NCBI GenBank assembly: GCA_036734945.1
Contig: DAIMXP010000009.1
Span: forward strand, 26,905-90,904
From: UBA4733 sp036734945
GTDB lineage: Bacteria; Chloroflexota; UBA4733
DNA: 64,000 bases
Reading direction: 5' to 3'
Shown here: piece by piece, positions 35,805-44,082 of the stretch
How the letters are laid out: the number at the start of each line of letters is the position of its first letter
Numbering within the stretch: position 1 is the stretch's first letter
Notes under the pieces: generated by a model
Told to the model about the DNA's origin: nothing
The model's database searches: none
The model's input: the letters and a program-made list of their open reading frames with translations, nothing else
Made by a program: the position numbers and the translations under genes

Positions 35805-37646
35805 ATGTCGTCACAGGCACGAGAACGCACCGTCGAAACGAGTCGCGCCGTATCGCCCGGCCTCGCCGGCGACGCCTTCCCAGCGGAGGCACTGCAAGGG
35901 GTCTACCAGGCGATCTATCAACGCCGCGACATCCGCAGCTTTCGCTCCGATCCTTTTCCAGATGACGTGCTGGCGCGGCTGCTCAACGCGGCGCATCACG
36001 CACCGTCGGTCGGTTTCATGCAGCCATGGAGCTTTCTGCTGGTGCGGGATGGGGAGACCCGAACACAGGTAAAAGCGCTATTTGACCGCGAACGCCAGGC
36101 GGCCGCCTGTTTCTTCGATGAGCCGCGCCGATCACAGTATCTCTCCTTCAAGCTCGAAGGCATCCTGGACGCTCCGCTGAATATTTGCGTCACCTGCGAT
36201 CCTACAGCGGCCGGCCCCACCGTGATCGGCCGCAACAGCATCCCGGAGACCGATGTCTACTCCACCTGTTGCGCGGTGGAAAACCTCTGGCTGGCTGCTC
36301 GCGCCGAAGGCATCGGCGTCGGCTGGGTCTCGATCATCAAGCTGCCGCAACTGCGAGAGATCCTGGGCATCCCGCCGCATATCATACCGGTCGCCTATCT
36401 CTGTCTCGGTTATCCCAGCGACGGCTTTCCGGCGCGACCCGTGCTGCAGACAACGGGCTGGCGTCAGCGCACGCCGCTTGGCGCCGTGTTGCACTACGAG
36501 CGCTGGGGCACTGCCGCGCATCCCACATGGCCGGCACTCGACCGCCTCCTGCCCAACGCAGTGACGACAGTTGAGCCCCAGCTTCAGACCATCCATGACA
36601 CCGTACGGCAGGTTGGCGAGTTGGACCGCAGCGCGATGGAGGCCGCCCGCCTCCGGCAAGATGTGCTGACGAAGCCGCAGGGCAGCCTGGGCCGGCTGGA
36701 GTCGTTGCACGTCCAACTGGCCGGCATCACCGGCAACCCGCTGCCGAACGTCGAACGCAAGGCGGTGATCGTCATGGTCGGCGATCACGGCGTGACAGCC
36801 GAAGGCGTCTCCGCTTACCCGGCAGAGGTCACCGCCCAGATGGTGCTGAACTTCGTACGCGGCGGTGCGGCGATCAACGTGCTGGCTGAGCAAGCCGGAG
36901 CACGGGTCGTGATCGTAGACATGGGTGTCGCCGCTGACCTGCCTGCCGACCCGGCAATCATCTCCCGGCCGGTTGCACGCGGCACCGCCAATATGGCACA
37001 GGGACCCGCCATGACGCGAGTACAGGCAAGCGAGGCCGTTGCCGGCGGCATTGCGGTCGTGACCGCTGAGATCGCCCGTGGCCTGGACCTCGTGGCGACG
37101 GGTGATATGGGCATCGGCAACACCACCGCCTCCAGCGCCATCGTCGCGGCCATCACCGGCAAACCGGTCGCCGGTATTACCGGACGCGGCACAGGCGTAG
37201 ATGATGCCGGCCTGCAGCGCAAGATCGCAGCGATCGAGCAGGCGCTGTCCGTGAACCGGCCGGACGCAACCGATCCTCTGGACGTACTGGCGAAAGTGGG
37301 TGGCTTCGAGATTGCCGGCCTGGTCGGCGTGATCCTTGGTGCGGCCGCCCACCGCGTACCGGTGCTGATCGACGGCTTCATCTCCGGCGCGGCAGCGCTG
37401 CTGGCGACCGAGCTTTGCCCGGCGGTGCGCGGCTACCTGATCGCGGCGCACATGTCCGTGGAAATCGGCCATCGCACGATCCTGGAGCGCCTGGAACTGC
37501 TGCCCCTTGTGACGCTGGACCTGCGCCTAGGGGAAGGGACGGGTGCGGCCCTGGCCATGCATCTGGTGGAAGCGGCCTGCCGCATCCCCCGCCGTATGGC
37601 GACCTTCACGCAGGCGGGTGTGGCGGAGCGGCAGGAGGTGTCGTGA
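35805..37646 (+). CDS. Fusion of 5,6-dimethylbenzimidazole synthase (BluB) and DMB phosphoribosyltransferase (CobT)
   Basis: 613 residues from the ATG at 35805, which has a good GGGAGGG ribosome site. Residues about 20-235 are BluB, a nitroreductase-fold flavoenzyme that uses O2 and FMNH2 to make DMB: IYQRRDIRSFRSDPFPDDVL, HHAPSVGFMQPWSF, then GVGWVSIIKLPQLREILGIP. Residues about 255-605 are CobT: KPQGSLGRLESLHVQLAGI, VMVGDHGVTAEGVSAYP, ATGDMGIGNTTASSAI, GRGTGVDDAGL and LRLGEGTGAALAM. One chain thus makes the lower ligand and activates it for the nucleotide loop. Not in either riboswitch operon. Confidence 0.94.
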   Translation: MSSQARERTVETSRAVSPGLAGDAFPAEALQGVYQAIYQRRDIRSFRSDPFPDDVLARLLNAAHHAPSVGFMQPWSFLLVRDGETRTQVKALFDRERQAAACFFDEPRRSQYLSFKLEGILDAPLNICVTCDPTAAGPTVIGRNSIPETDVYSTCCAVENLWLAARAEGIGVGWVSIIKLPQLREILGIPPHIIPVAYLCLGYPSDGFPARPVLQTTGWRQRTPLGAVLHYERWGTAAHPTWPALDRLLPNAVTTVEPQLQTIHDTVRQVGELDRSAMEAARLRQDVLTKPQGSLGRLESLHVQLAGITGNPLPNVERKAVIVMVGDHGVTAEGVSAYPAEVTAQMVLNFVRGGAAINVLAEQAGARVVIVDMGVAADLPADPAIISRPVARGTANMAQGPAMTRVQASEAVAGGIAVVTAEIARGLDLVATGDMGIGNTTASSAIVAAITGKPVAGITGRGTGVDDAGLQRKIAAIEQALSVNRPDATDPLDVLAKVGGFEIAGLVGVILGAAAHRVPVLIDGFISGAAALLATELCPAVRGYLIAAHMSVEIGHRTILERLELLPLVTLDLRLGEGTGAALAMHLVEAACRIPRRMATFTQAGVAERQEVS

Positions 37647-37927
37647 GGTTGGGCAGCGACCTATTTGGTGGCGCAACTGCGGGTCCACCGTGTATGCGCC
37701 CCGACAAACGGTAGCCACGGACGCGTACCCTCCATCGGGCGCCCGCTGCAGGAACTGCTAGAACGCCGGTCCACTATTCGCTGCCGCCAGTTCGCCCGGC
37801 GCTTTAGCGCGGGGTGACCTGGCCCGTCTGCTTGTGCTATACTATTATCAGTCTTACGGACCCCGAAATCCAGGAACAGCGCGCCTATTCCCCCACCCAG
37901 CCACCGGGTGTACCAGCAAGGACGCAC
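37647..37927 (+). promoter_or_regulatory. Intergenic region with a promoter-like -10
   Basis: No gene seen. TGCTATACT at 37837-37845 (TGN-TATACT, an extended -10) lies about 85 bases before the ATG at 37928, with no clear -35. It probably drives the small anchored-protein gene. Confidence 0.35.
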
Positions 37928-38620
37928 ATGATCTGGCGCTCACCGCTCCTCCTCCTGGTGGTTGCCGCCGCGGTGCTCCTGGTCGGCGGCGGGGTGTACC
38001 TGGCCACCGCCAGCCGTCACCCTGCTCCCCTGGCCCAGCACGCTTCCTCGCCCGCCCCACGGCCGACGACGAACCTCCTCTCTCCCACCCCAACCGCCCG
38101 ATCCATTGGGCAACGCATGCCACCTCCTGAGGCCCTCCCCACGTTTGCCGCCACACCAGTGCTCAAAGCCGTCATCGGCGTGGCCCCACTGCTCACCCCC
38201 ATCAGCAACGCCTCGCCGCTCTATACGAGCAGCGCTCTGGGGGTGAGCTTCCGCTACCCCGCCGGCTGGACGTACGTGGAGCACGCCCACCCGCCGCAGT
38301 ACGACGGGGTGACGTTCTACCCGCCCGGCGCCGACCGCAACGCGCCAGGACCCACCGTCGATTTTGATTTTAATGCCCACACGCCCTACGATGCCAGCGC
38401 CCCCGTGCCACCCTACATGACTCCTCCCACGCCGGTCAGCGTGGCCGGTGTCACTGGCCGGCAGTATGCGAGTACGGCCTATGCCGTGCCGGACGAGGGC
38501 TACGTCCTGGAGTTCCCTCAGCGGGGAGGGACGCTTTCGATCAGCACGACCGAAGGCCCGAACGCGAATCTCGTCCCACAGCTCCAGGCCATGCTCAAGA
38601 GCCTGATTCTCCAGCCGTAA
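37928..38620 (+). CDS. Anchored exported protein with PsbP-like domain
   Basis: 230 residues from the ATG at 37928, chosen because a signal anchor (IWRSPLLLLVVAAAVLLVGG) follows at once. A Pro/Thr/Ser linker (about 32-70) leads to a compact domain (about 95-228) with GVSFRYPAGWTYVE, GVTFYPPGAD and a terminal NLVPQLQAMLKSLIL helix. This pattern is seen in PsbP-like and related 'F-YP-GW' exported domains of unknown role. Followed after 23 bases by a truncated NHL gene. Confidence 0.65.
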   Translation: MIWRSPLLLLVVAAAVLLVGGGVYLATASRHPAPLAQHASSPAPRPTTNLLSPTPTARSIGQRMPPPEALPTFAATPVLKAVIGVAPLLTPISNASPLYTSSALGVSFRYPAGWTYVEHAHPPQYDGVTFYPPGADRNAPGPTVDFDFNAHTPYDASAPVPPYMTPPTPVSVAGVTGRQYASTAYAVPDEGYVLEFPQRGGTLSISTTEGPNANLVPQLQAMLKSLILQP

Positions 38621-38643
38621 TCCAGGAAGAAGAGGAGGAACAG

Positions 38644-38847
38644 ATGGACCTCGCCGCGCGCAGGAGCCTCGCCCACGCCCTCCTTGGCTGCCTGCTGGCA
38701 GTAAGCGTGCTGTTTCCTGGCCGCGCAGCCACCGCCGCCGGCCAGTTCAACGACCCCGCAGGCGTGGCGGTTGACGGGCAGGGCAACGTCTACGTGGCGG
38801 ACACCGACAACAACCGCATCCAGAAGCTGTCGGTGACTGGCCAGTGA
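38644..38847 (+). pseudogene. NHL-repeat protein, truncated after the first repeat
   Basis: 67 codons: a signal peptide (HALLGCLLAVSVLFPGRAATA) and one perfect NHL repeat (QFNDPAGVAVDGQGNVYVAD, then TDNNRIQKLS), then TGA. NHL proteins normally have four to six repeats forming a propeller, so this is a 3'-truncated remnant. 38848-39107 after it holds no convincing gene. Confidence 0.7.
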
Positions 38848-39107
38848 GTATGGCGCCGTGGTCGATCGTTACCTCGTTGTCTGGGCGCGGATATCCCTCG
38901 CCGTGGCGTCTCCCGCAGGACGAATCATTGGTCGCGACGGGCTCGCGCAGCGCCTGAACGCCGAGTGCTGCCCGTGGGAAGCTAACCCGGATGCCCTGCC
39001 GGTGGTGGGGACGTGACAGGGCCAGGTGAACTTGTCGTCCGGCGCCCTCCCCGCCTGGCATACGCTAAAGTGAAGCCACGATGGGATCGACATGGCCTGC
39101 TGTAGGT

Positions 39108-39191
39108 GGGCAGTCGCTCCCAGCGGGCGCGGTTCCAGGTGGCATCGGGGGACCGCAAGACAAGTCCAGGGAAGAATTCGGCGATGGGCAT
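39108..39191 (-). pseudogene. Uma2-family nuclease, N-terminal remnant
   Basis: The ATG at 39191, with the ribosome site AGGAGGA, opens PIAEFFPGLVLRSPDATWN and RARWERLP, after which homology stops. It is a close copy (by eye about 85% at DNA level over 39108-39260, including the leader) of the start of the intact Uma2 gene at 40575-41189. The catalytic PD-(D/E)xK core is missing. Confidence 0.75.
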
Positions 39192-39276
39192 GGCATCCTC
39201 CTGATCGCGGGTTTTCGCTTCAGCGTGGCTCACCTGTCAGTAGAGTGCGGCTGTCCAGGCAGGGGACAATGGCCGT

Positions 39277-39515
39277 GTGGAAGATGCTGCGGCTGCGTTT
39301 CTCATCAAGGCCGAGCAGAGCCTTGCCGGCGCCAAAAGCGAGTGGGACAACGGACGGTATGATAACTGCGCGATGTGTTGGGGCGCCTTCTCATTCTGCG
39401 CCAGATGGCGGATTACGAGGTTGAAGCGGTAACTCGCATCCAGAGTTACCGCGCCAGCCGTAGTGCAGAGAAGTTGGTAGAGACCGTTCGCGGCGGAGGA
39501 GGAGTTGGCCAATGA
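39277..39515 (+). pseudogene. HEPN-domain protein with internal deletion
   Basis: From a GTG at 39277 the frame reads AAFLIKAEQSLAGAKSEWDN and GRYDNCA, a typical HEPN start. In a second frame the region to 39515 reads LLILRQMADYEVEAVTRIQS and ends VETVRGGGGVGQ, a typical HEPN end. The middle, including the RxxxxH nuclease motif, is absent and the frame shifts at about 39365. Its stop overlaps the ATG of the next gene (ATGA). Confidence 0.6.
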
Positions 39516-39820
39516 GCGCGGAACGTGTGACTGAGGTCAATGCTCGCACAATGGCAGCGATGGACGAGTTGGAAGCACTCATTAGCAGCCGTTATCCGAC
39601 AGCTTCCTACCAACGCTCCCACGGTGAAGATCCAGAAGGACAGTACCTCACGGCGACGGTCGATATTGACGATACCGATGACGTGGTTGACCTCGTCATC
39701 GATCGCCTGTTGGAGATGCAGGTCGAGGAGGGGCTGCCTGTCTACGTCATCCCCCTCCGGCGGAGACGGCGCGCACTCGCTGCTGTGGGCGAGTTGGGGA
39801 CGCGCGGCGAACGGGTATAG
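39512..39820 (+). CDS. Small acidic hypothetical protein, partner of the broken HEPN gene
   Basis: 102 residues, not a family I can name. It is acidic and helical at first (MAAMDELEALISSRYPTASY), then has a regular strand/helix (YLTATVDIDDTDDVVDLVID) and VEEGLPVYVIPL. The start overlaps the HEPN-gene stop, so the two were probably an operon, possibly a toxin-antitoxin-like pair in which only this half survives intact. Confidence 0.6.
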   Translation: MSAERVTEVNARTMAAMDELEALISSRYPTASYQRSHGEDPEGQYLTATVDIDDTDDVVDLVIDRLLEMQVEEGLPVYVIPLRRRRRALAAVGELGTRGERV

Positions 39821-39934
39821 CGCCATCCAGGCATATGCACCAATGACGCCCCTGGGCCAGCGAGCGCAGCGCAACGGCCGGTAGATTGCTCCCAATATCA
39901 ACCTGGCGTCGTCCTGCACTTGAGAGGAGTTGTC

Positions 39935-40595
39935 ATGCGTTCCCGTATTCCGCTTCGGCAATGGCTTCTTGGCTCCGTCGAGGCGCTGGCGCTGAGCCTC
40001 TTACCGCTCGCGACCGCTGCGGCGCAGACCGACCCGACGGCGCTGGTGCAGCAATTCATTGCAGCCACGAACCGAGGCGACGCGGCCGTGGCAGCAGCAC
40101 TGTTCGCGGATACCGGCATCTTGCAGCGTGAACCATGGCCAGCAGTCTCCTAACCATCGATGTGCCGGACGTACCGCGATTGAGAAGGCGCTGTCGACGT
40201 CCATCGCGGGGCAGCAGAGTTACAGTCAATTCACGCCTGTCGGGGCAGCACTGACTCCCGGCACAGCGGTCTTCAGCGTGCAGTACCGCGGCGACAACGT
40301 TCGCGCCCAGGGAGTGGACCGCATTGTCGTCTTCTGGACGGTGGAAGTGCAGAATGGCAGGATTGCCTCCTTCGTCTTCAAGGCCGACACCACCGACCCA
40401 CAGACTGCCAAGTTTGTCACCGCCTTCCAGGCAGCGCCTGCCGCGCCGGCCCAAATGCCCGCCCAGATGCCGTATGCCGGCGCCGGCGGTGGCGCCGACT
40501 CGGGCCTCGCCGGGCTGCTCGCCCTGCTGCCACCAGTATTGACAGCGGCGGCGGTGCTCTTCTCCCGCCGGAACTTACAGCGTCGTGTCCGGTGA
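39935..40595 (+). pseudogene. Exported SnoaL-like protein gene with a frameshift
   Basis: The ATG at 39935 (RBS GAGAGGAG) opens a signal peptide and VQQFIAATNRGDAAVAAALF, an NTF2/SnoaL-like start, but the frame stops at 40153. A second frame continues from about 40135 with CAGRTAIEKALSTSIAGQQS, VFWTVEVQNGRIASFVFKAD and a C-terminal anchor helix (LLALLPPVLTAAAVLF) to 40595. One indel near 40130-40140 would restore a 219-residue exported, C-terminally anchored protein. It could be a real mutation or a sequencing error. Confidence 0.65.
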
Positions 40596-41189
40596 ACCGG
40601 CGAACAGTTCGCGCACATGCAGTCTGACTGGCAAGGTGGGCGACAACAATTCTGCTGCCGGTCCGGCCAGGTGTACCTGGGCATAATCGCCAAGTTCGGC
40701 GTCGGGTTGGGAACAGACCAACACGTCTTCACTCTGGGGCCGGACGACCCAATACTCGGGAACCCCTGCCCGCGCGTAGGCGCCACGTTTGGTCTTGGTG
40801 TCGACCGCGGGATGGCCCGGTGACTGCACTTCGATGAGCAGGGCCGGAACAGCGTAGATCTTGCCGTCCCGGAAAATCTCCGGCTTGATGGACGACTGGA
40901 GCAAGACCAGTACGTCCGGTTGGACAGGGTCGCAGCCGGGCATGAAGAGGCCGATCGGCGACCACATGGTAAGTCCTACTCCCCTCAGGTCAATCTGCTG
41001 AAAAACAGCGAGAAAGAGCTTACGGATAATCCATTGATGAAAGAAACTGGGCGCGGTTGACATGTATAACACCCCGTCGATGACTTCATAGCGGTTGCCG
41101 TCGGCGGGCAGTCGCTCCCAGCGGGCGCGGTTCCAGGTGGCATCGGGGGAGCGCAGGATGAGTCCTGGAAAGGATTCGGCGATGGCCAT
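40575..41189 (-). CDS. Uma2-family endonuclease-fold protein
   Basis: 204 residues from the ATG at 41189, with a strong AGGAGGA ribosome site. It is a PD-(D/E)xK-like Uma2/DUF820 protein: NRYEVIDGVLYMSTAP near 35-50, CDPVQPDVLVLLQS near 90-103 (Asp), PALLIEVQSPGHPAVD (E-x-Q/K pair) near 118-133 and YARAGVPEYWVVRPQ near 142. Such genes are abundant in Chloroflexota and cyanobacteria; function unknown. A truncated paralog with the same leader lies at 39108-39191. It overlaps the 3' end of the SnoaL-like gene on the other strand by about 20 bases. Confidence 0.88.
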   Translation of the reverse strand: MAIAESFPGLILRSPDATWNRARWERLPADGNRYEVIDGVLYMSTAPSFFHQWIIRKLFLAVFQQIDLRGVGLTMWSPIGLFMPGCDPVQPDVLVLLQSSIKPEIFRDGKIYAVPALLIEVQSPGHPAVDTKTKRGAYARAGVPEYWVVRPQSEDVLVCSQPDAELGDYAQVHLAGPAAELLSPTLPVRLHVRELFAGSPDTTL

Positions 41190-41361
41190 GGCATCCTCCT
41201 GATTGCGAGGTTCCGCTACAGCATTGCTGATCATCAGTATAGTGCTGTGCGCGGGCCCGGGCATAATGGCTACTGGGCAAATGAAGCAGCTACCGAGGTG
41301 CTGACACCGCATGGCCCGTAGGGCACAGTCCACCAACACGCGAGTCACGGGAGGGGAAGCT

Positions 41362-41814
41362 GTGCCGATCTGTCCGTTATCTGCCGAAGTTACCGCGCAG
41401 ATTGCCGCCGGCGAAGTGGTGGAGCGGCCCGCGTCGGTCGTCAAGGAGTTGGTGGAGAACGCCCTGGATGCCGGGGCGAGGCGCATCGACGTTGACGTGA
41501 CCGAAGGCGGTCGCCAGTTGATCCGGGTGAGCGACGTCGGCCGCGGTATCTCGGCCGACGAAATGGCGCTGGCATTTGCCCGCCACGCCACCAGCAAGCT
41601 GCGCGATCTGAAGGACCTGGACGCCTTGCAAACGCTCGGCTTCCGTGGTGAGGCACTGGCGAGCATCGCGGCCGTCAGCCACACGGAGCTGTGTTCGCGG
41701 ACGCCGGATGCGGCCAGCGCCGCCGAGTTGGTCGTGGATGCCGGCGCGGAGGTACGCCATGGCCCGGCGGCGCGCGCCGCCGGCACGACCGTGCTGGGGA
41801 CGCCAGGCGGTTGA
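41362..41814 (+). pseudogene. mutL: mutL, truncated to the N-terminal ATPase core
   Basis: From a GTG at 41362 after GGGAGGGGAAG, 150 codons give the MutL GHKL ATPase: EVTAQIAAGEVVERPASVVK, ELVENALDAGA (catalytic Glu, Mg-binding Asn), DVGRGISADEM, TSKLRDLKDLDALQTLGFRG and EALASIAAVS. It breaks off at AAGTTVLGTPGG, where GTTV should run into the RDLF-NxPAR motif, and stops. The transducer and dimerisation domains are missing and not found up to 42003. Mismatch repair through this gene should be lost unless another copy exists. Confidence 0.85.
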
Positions 41815-42002
41815 CACCGTAGCCCACCAGGACGAGGCAATCGGCAAGGCCATCGCCGGCCACCCACCGATGCCGGCCACCGCGTCGCCGACCGGTCCTG
41901 GGTAGTTGCTATGGATATACGAGGAGCGACCGAGATGTTCCCAGCCAAAACACTGACCTCCGGCGTTGAAGGGCGCCCGCAAGCGAAGCGCGCGGGTGAG
42001 GT

Positions 42003-42569
42003 TCACCGCACGGCGAGCGCCTTCAGTTCCACCGCCAGCCCCGCCACCACCAGGTACACCGCGTCCGCATCCGATGCTGCTACCTGGCTAAGGCGGCCGA
42101 GGATGTCGCGGAAGGCGCGGCCCAGCCGGCTGGCCGGCACCACGCCGAAGCCGGTCTCGTTGGTCACCAGGACCAGATCCCAGTCGGACCGCCTGGCGAG
42201 TACACACACGATGCGCAACTCGGACGTCAGTGCTGCTTCCAGTGTCGCCACGGCCTGCCACCAGTTGGGGGCCTCGTCGTCGCCCAGCGCCAGCAGGCGG
42301 TTGGAGGTCCAGAGCGAGAGGCAGTCCACCAGCACGGCGTCTGTTGACCCGATGCCGGAAAGGGCGGACGTCAGGTCGCGTGGCGCTTCCACCGTCGTCC
42401 AGGTCGCCGGGCGGCGGGCGCGATGCTGGGCGATACGCCGAGCCATCTCCTCATCGAGTGCTTCTGCTGTCGCCACGTAGCACACCCGCTGGCGTCGGGC
42501 CGCCCGCGTCTCGGCGAAGCGGCTCTTGCCGCTGCGCGCGCCACCCGTGACCAGTGTGATCTCACCCAT
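42003..42569 (-). CDS. cobU: Adenosylcobinamide kinase / adenosylcobinamide-phosphate guanylyltransferase
   Basis: 188 residues. It has the P-loop VTGGARSGKS (8-17), VCYVATAEALDEEMARRIAQ near 30-48 with the HRARRP turn carrying the guanylylated His, VLVDCLSLWTSN near 80 and VTNETGFGVVP near 135. It phosphorylates and guanylylates adenosylcobinamide for the nucleotide loop. Last gene of the second B12 operon; 4 bases after the cbiP stop. Confidence 0.95.
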   Translation of the reverse strand: MGEITLVTGGARSGKSRFAETRAARRQRVCYVATAEALDEEMARRIAQHRARRPATWTTVEAPRDLTSALSGIGSTDAVLVDCLSLWTSNRLLALGDDEAPNWWQAVATLEAALTSELRIVCVLARRSDWDLVLVTNETGFGVVPASRLGRAFRDILGRLSQVAASDADAVYLVVAGLAVELKALAVR

Positions 42570-42573
42570 CGCG

Positions 42574-44082
42574 CTATACTCCTACTCCAGCCAGGCGGGC
42601 AATGACGGCCATATCCAGGCTACCGCGCACCGTCGCTGCCAGCCGGTCGTATTCAGCTTCCCGCGACGGGAGCGCGCTGCCGTCCGGCAGTTGAAGCCCC
42701 CGCCGCGACGCCAGCCACGCAATCAGCGCGTGGCGCGCGGCCGGCGCCTCGAACAGGCCATGCAGATAGCAGCCGGCGATGCTGCCGGTAGCATTGCGGC
42801 AGCCATCAGCGTGTGCCGCCTCGCCGTCTGCCGTCACCGCGAAGAGGGATGGTCCGCTGGTCTCGGTCGTCCCCATGTGGATCTCGTAGCCTGCCACGAC
42901 CGTGTCCGTGAGGCGACCGAAGCAGCCGGCGGTACTCGCCGCCCGCGCCTGGACGCGCCGGGTGTACTTCTCCGGGAGAAAGGTAGTGATCGCCGGTAAG
43001 AGACCAAGCCCAACCATCTCCACGGCCGCCGACTCGACGCCCCAGGGGTCCAGGATGCGTTCGCCGAGCATCTGGTAGCCGGCGCAGATGCCGAGCACCG
43101 GCGTACCGGACTGAGCCAGCGCCGTGATGCGGTCGGCCAGCCCGGAGGCGCGCAACGCCTGGAGGTCGGTGACCGTCGATTTGCTGCCCGGAATGATGAT
43201 GAGATCGGGAGAACGCACCTGCTCCGCTGCGTCGACGTAGCGCAGACTGACCGCCGGCTCGGCGGCCAGCAGGTCGAAGTCGTCGAAGTTGGCGATATGG
43301 GGCAGGCGCGCGACGACCACCTCCAGCGGACCACCGCCGCCAGGAGCAGTGACGCCTTCCAGCGCCACAGAGTCCTCTTCCGCGATGCGCAGCCGGGGGA
43401 TGTAGGGGACGACGCCGAGCACCGGTAGGCCGCTGCGCTGCACCAGGAAGTCGACCCCTGATTGAAAAAGACTCGCGTCGCCCCGGAACTTATTGACGAT
43501 CAAGCCCTGCACCAGCGATCGGTCCGGCGGTTCCAGCAGGTCCAGCGTGCCGAGCAATGAGGCGAATATGCCGCCACGGTCGATATCGCCGACGAGCAGC
43601 ACGGGAGCATTCGCCTGGTGCGCCACCCGCATGTTGACGATGTCGGTGGCGCGCAGGTTGACTTCGGCGGGGCTGCCGGCCCCTTCCAGAATGACCAGGT
43701 CGTAGGAGGCGCGGAGGCGCTCCAATGCGCCGGCGACCACGTTCCAGAGCGCCAGCTTGCGCGCGTAATAGTCGCGGGCAGCCATGCTGCGGTCCGGCCT
43801 GCCCAGCAGCACGAGTTGCGACCGTGCCTCGCCTTCCGGCTTGAGCAGGATCGGGTTCATGTCCACCGATGGCTCGATCCCCGCCGCGGCTGCCTGCACG
43901 GCAGTGGAGCGACCGATCTCCAGGCCGTCCGGCGTCACGGCCGAGTTCAGCGCCATGTTCTGCGCTTTGAACGGCGCCACGCGGTAGCCGTCTTGATGGA
44001 AGATGCGGCACAAGGCAGCGACCAACAAGCTCTTGCCGACCGACGAGGCCGTCCCTTGCACCATGATCGCCTTCGCGTTCAC
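42574..44082 (-). CDS. cbiP: Cobyric acid synthase
   Basis: 502 residues from the GTG at 44082, which overlaps the upstream stop (GTGA); the longer frame upstream is a shadow. It has the N-terminal amidotransferase P-loop IMVQGTASSVGKSLL and FKAQNMALNSAVTPDGLEIG, and the C-terminal glutaminase with the Cys in VLGICAGYQMLGERI near 333. It amidates positions b, d, e and g of adenosylcobyrinic acid a,c-diamide. Confidence 0.95.
   Translation of the reverse strand: MNAKAIMVQGTASSVGKSLLVAALCRIFHQDGYRVAPFKAQNMALNSAVTPDGLEIGRSTAVQAAAAGIEPSVDMNPILLKPEGEARSQLVLLGRPDRSMAARDYYARKLALWNVVAGALERLRASYDLVILEGAGSPAEVNLRATDIVNMRVAHQANAPVLLVGDIDRGGIFASLLGTLDLLEPPDRSLVQGLIVNKFRGDASLFQSGVDFLVQRSGLPVLGVVPYIPRLRIAEEDSVALEGVTAPGGGGPLEVVVARLPHIANFDDFDLLAAEPAVSLRYVDAAEQVRSPDLIIIPGSKSTVTDLQALRASGLADRITALAQSGTPVLGICAGYQMLGERILDPWGVESAAVEMVGLGLLPAITTFLPEKYTRRVQARAASTAGCFGRLTDTVVAGYEIHMGTTETSGPSLFAVTADGEAAHADGCRNATGSIAGCYLHGLFEAPAARHALIAWLASRRGLQLPDGSALPSREAEYDRLAATVRGSLDMAVIARLAGVGV

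Noticed and set aside
38848..39060. A 50-codon plus-strand frame after the NHL stump
   Set aside because: No start with a ribosome site and no recognisable similarity.
41377..42006. Gene on the minus strand after cobU, beginning GTGA-overlapped
   Set aside because: The frame lies mostly opposite mutL and the rest has no recognisable family; its overlapping start could be chance.
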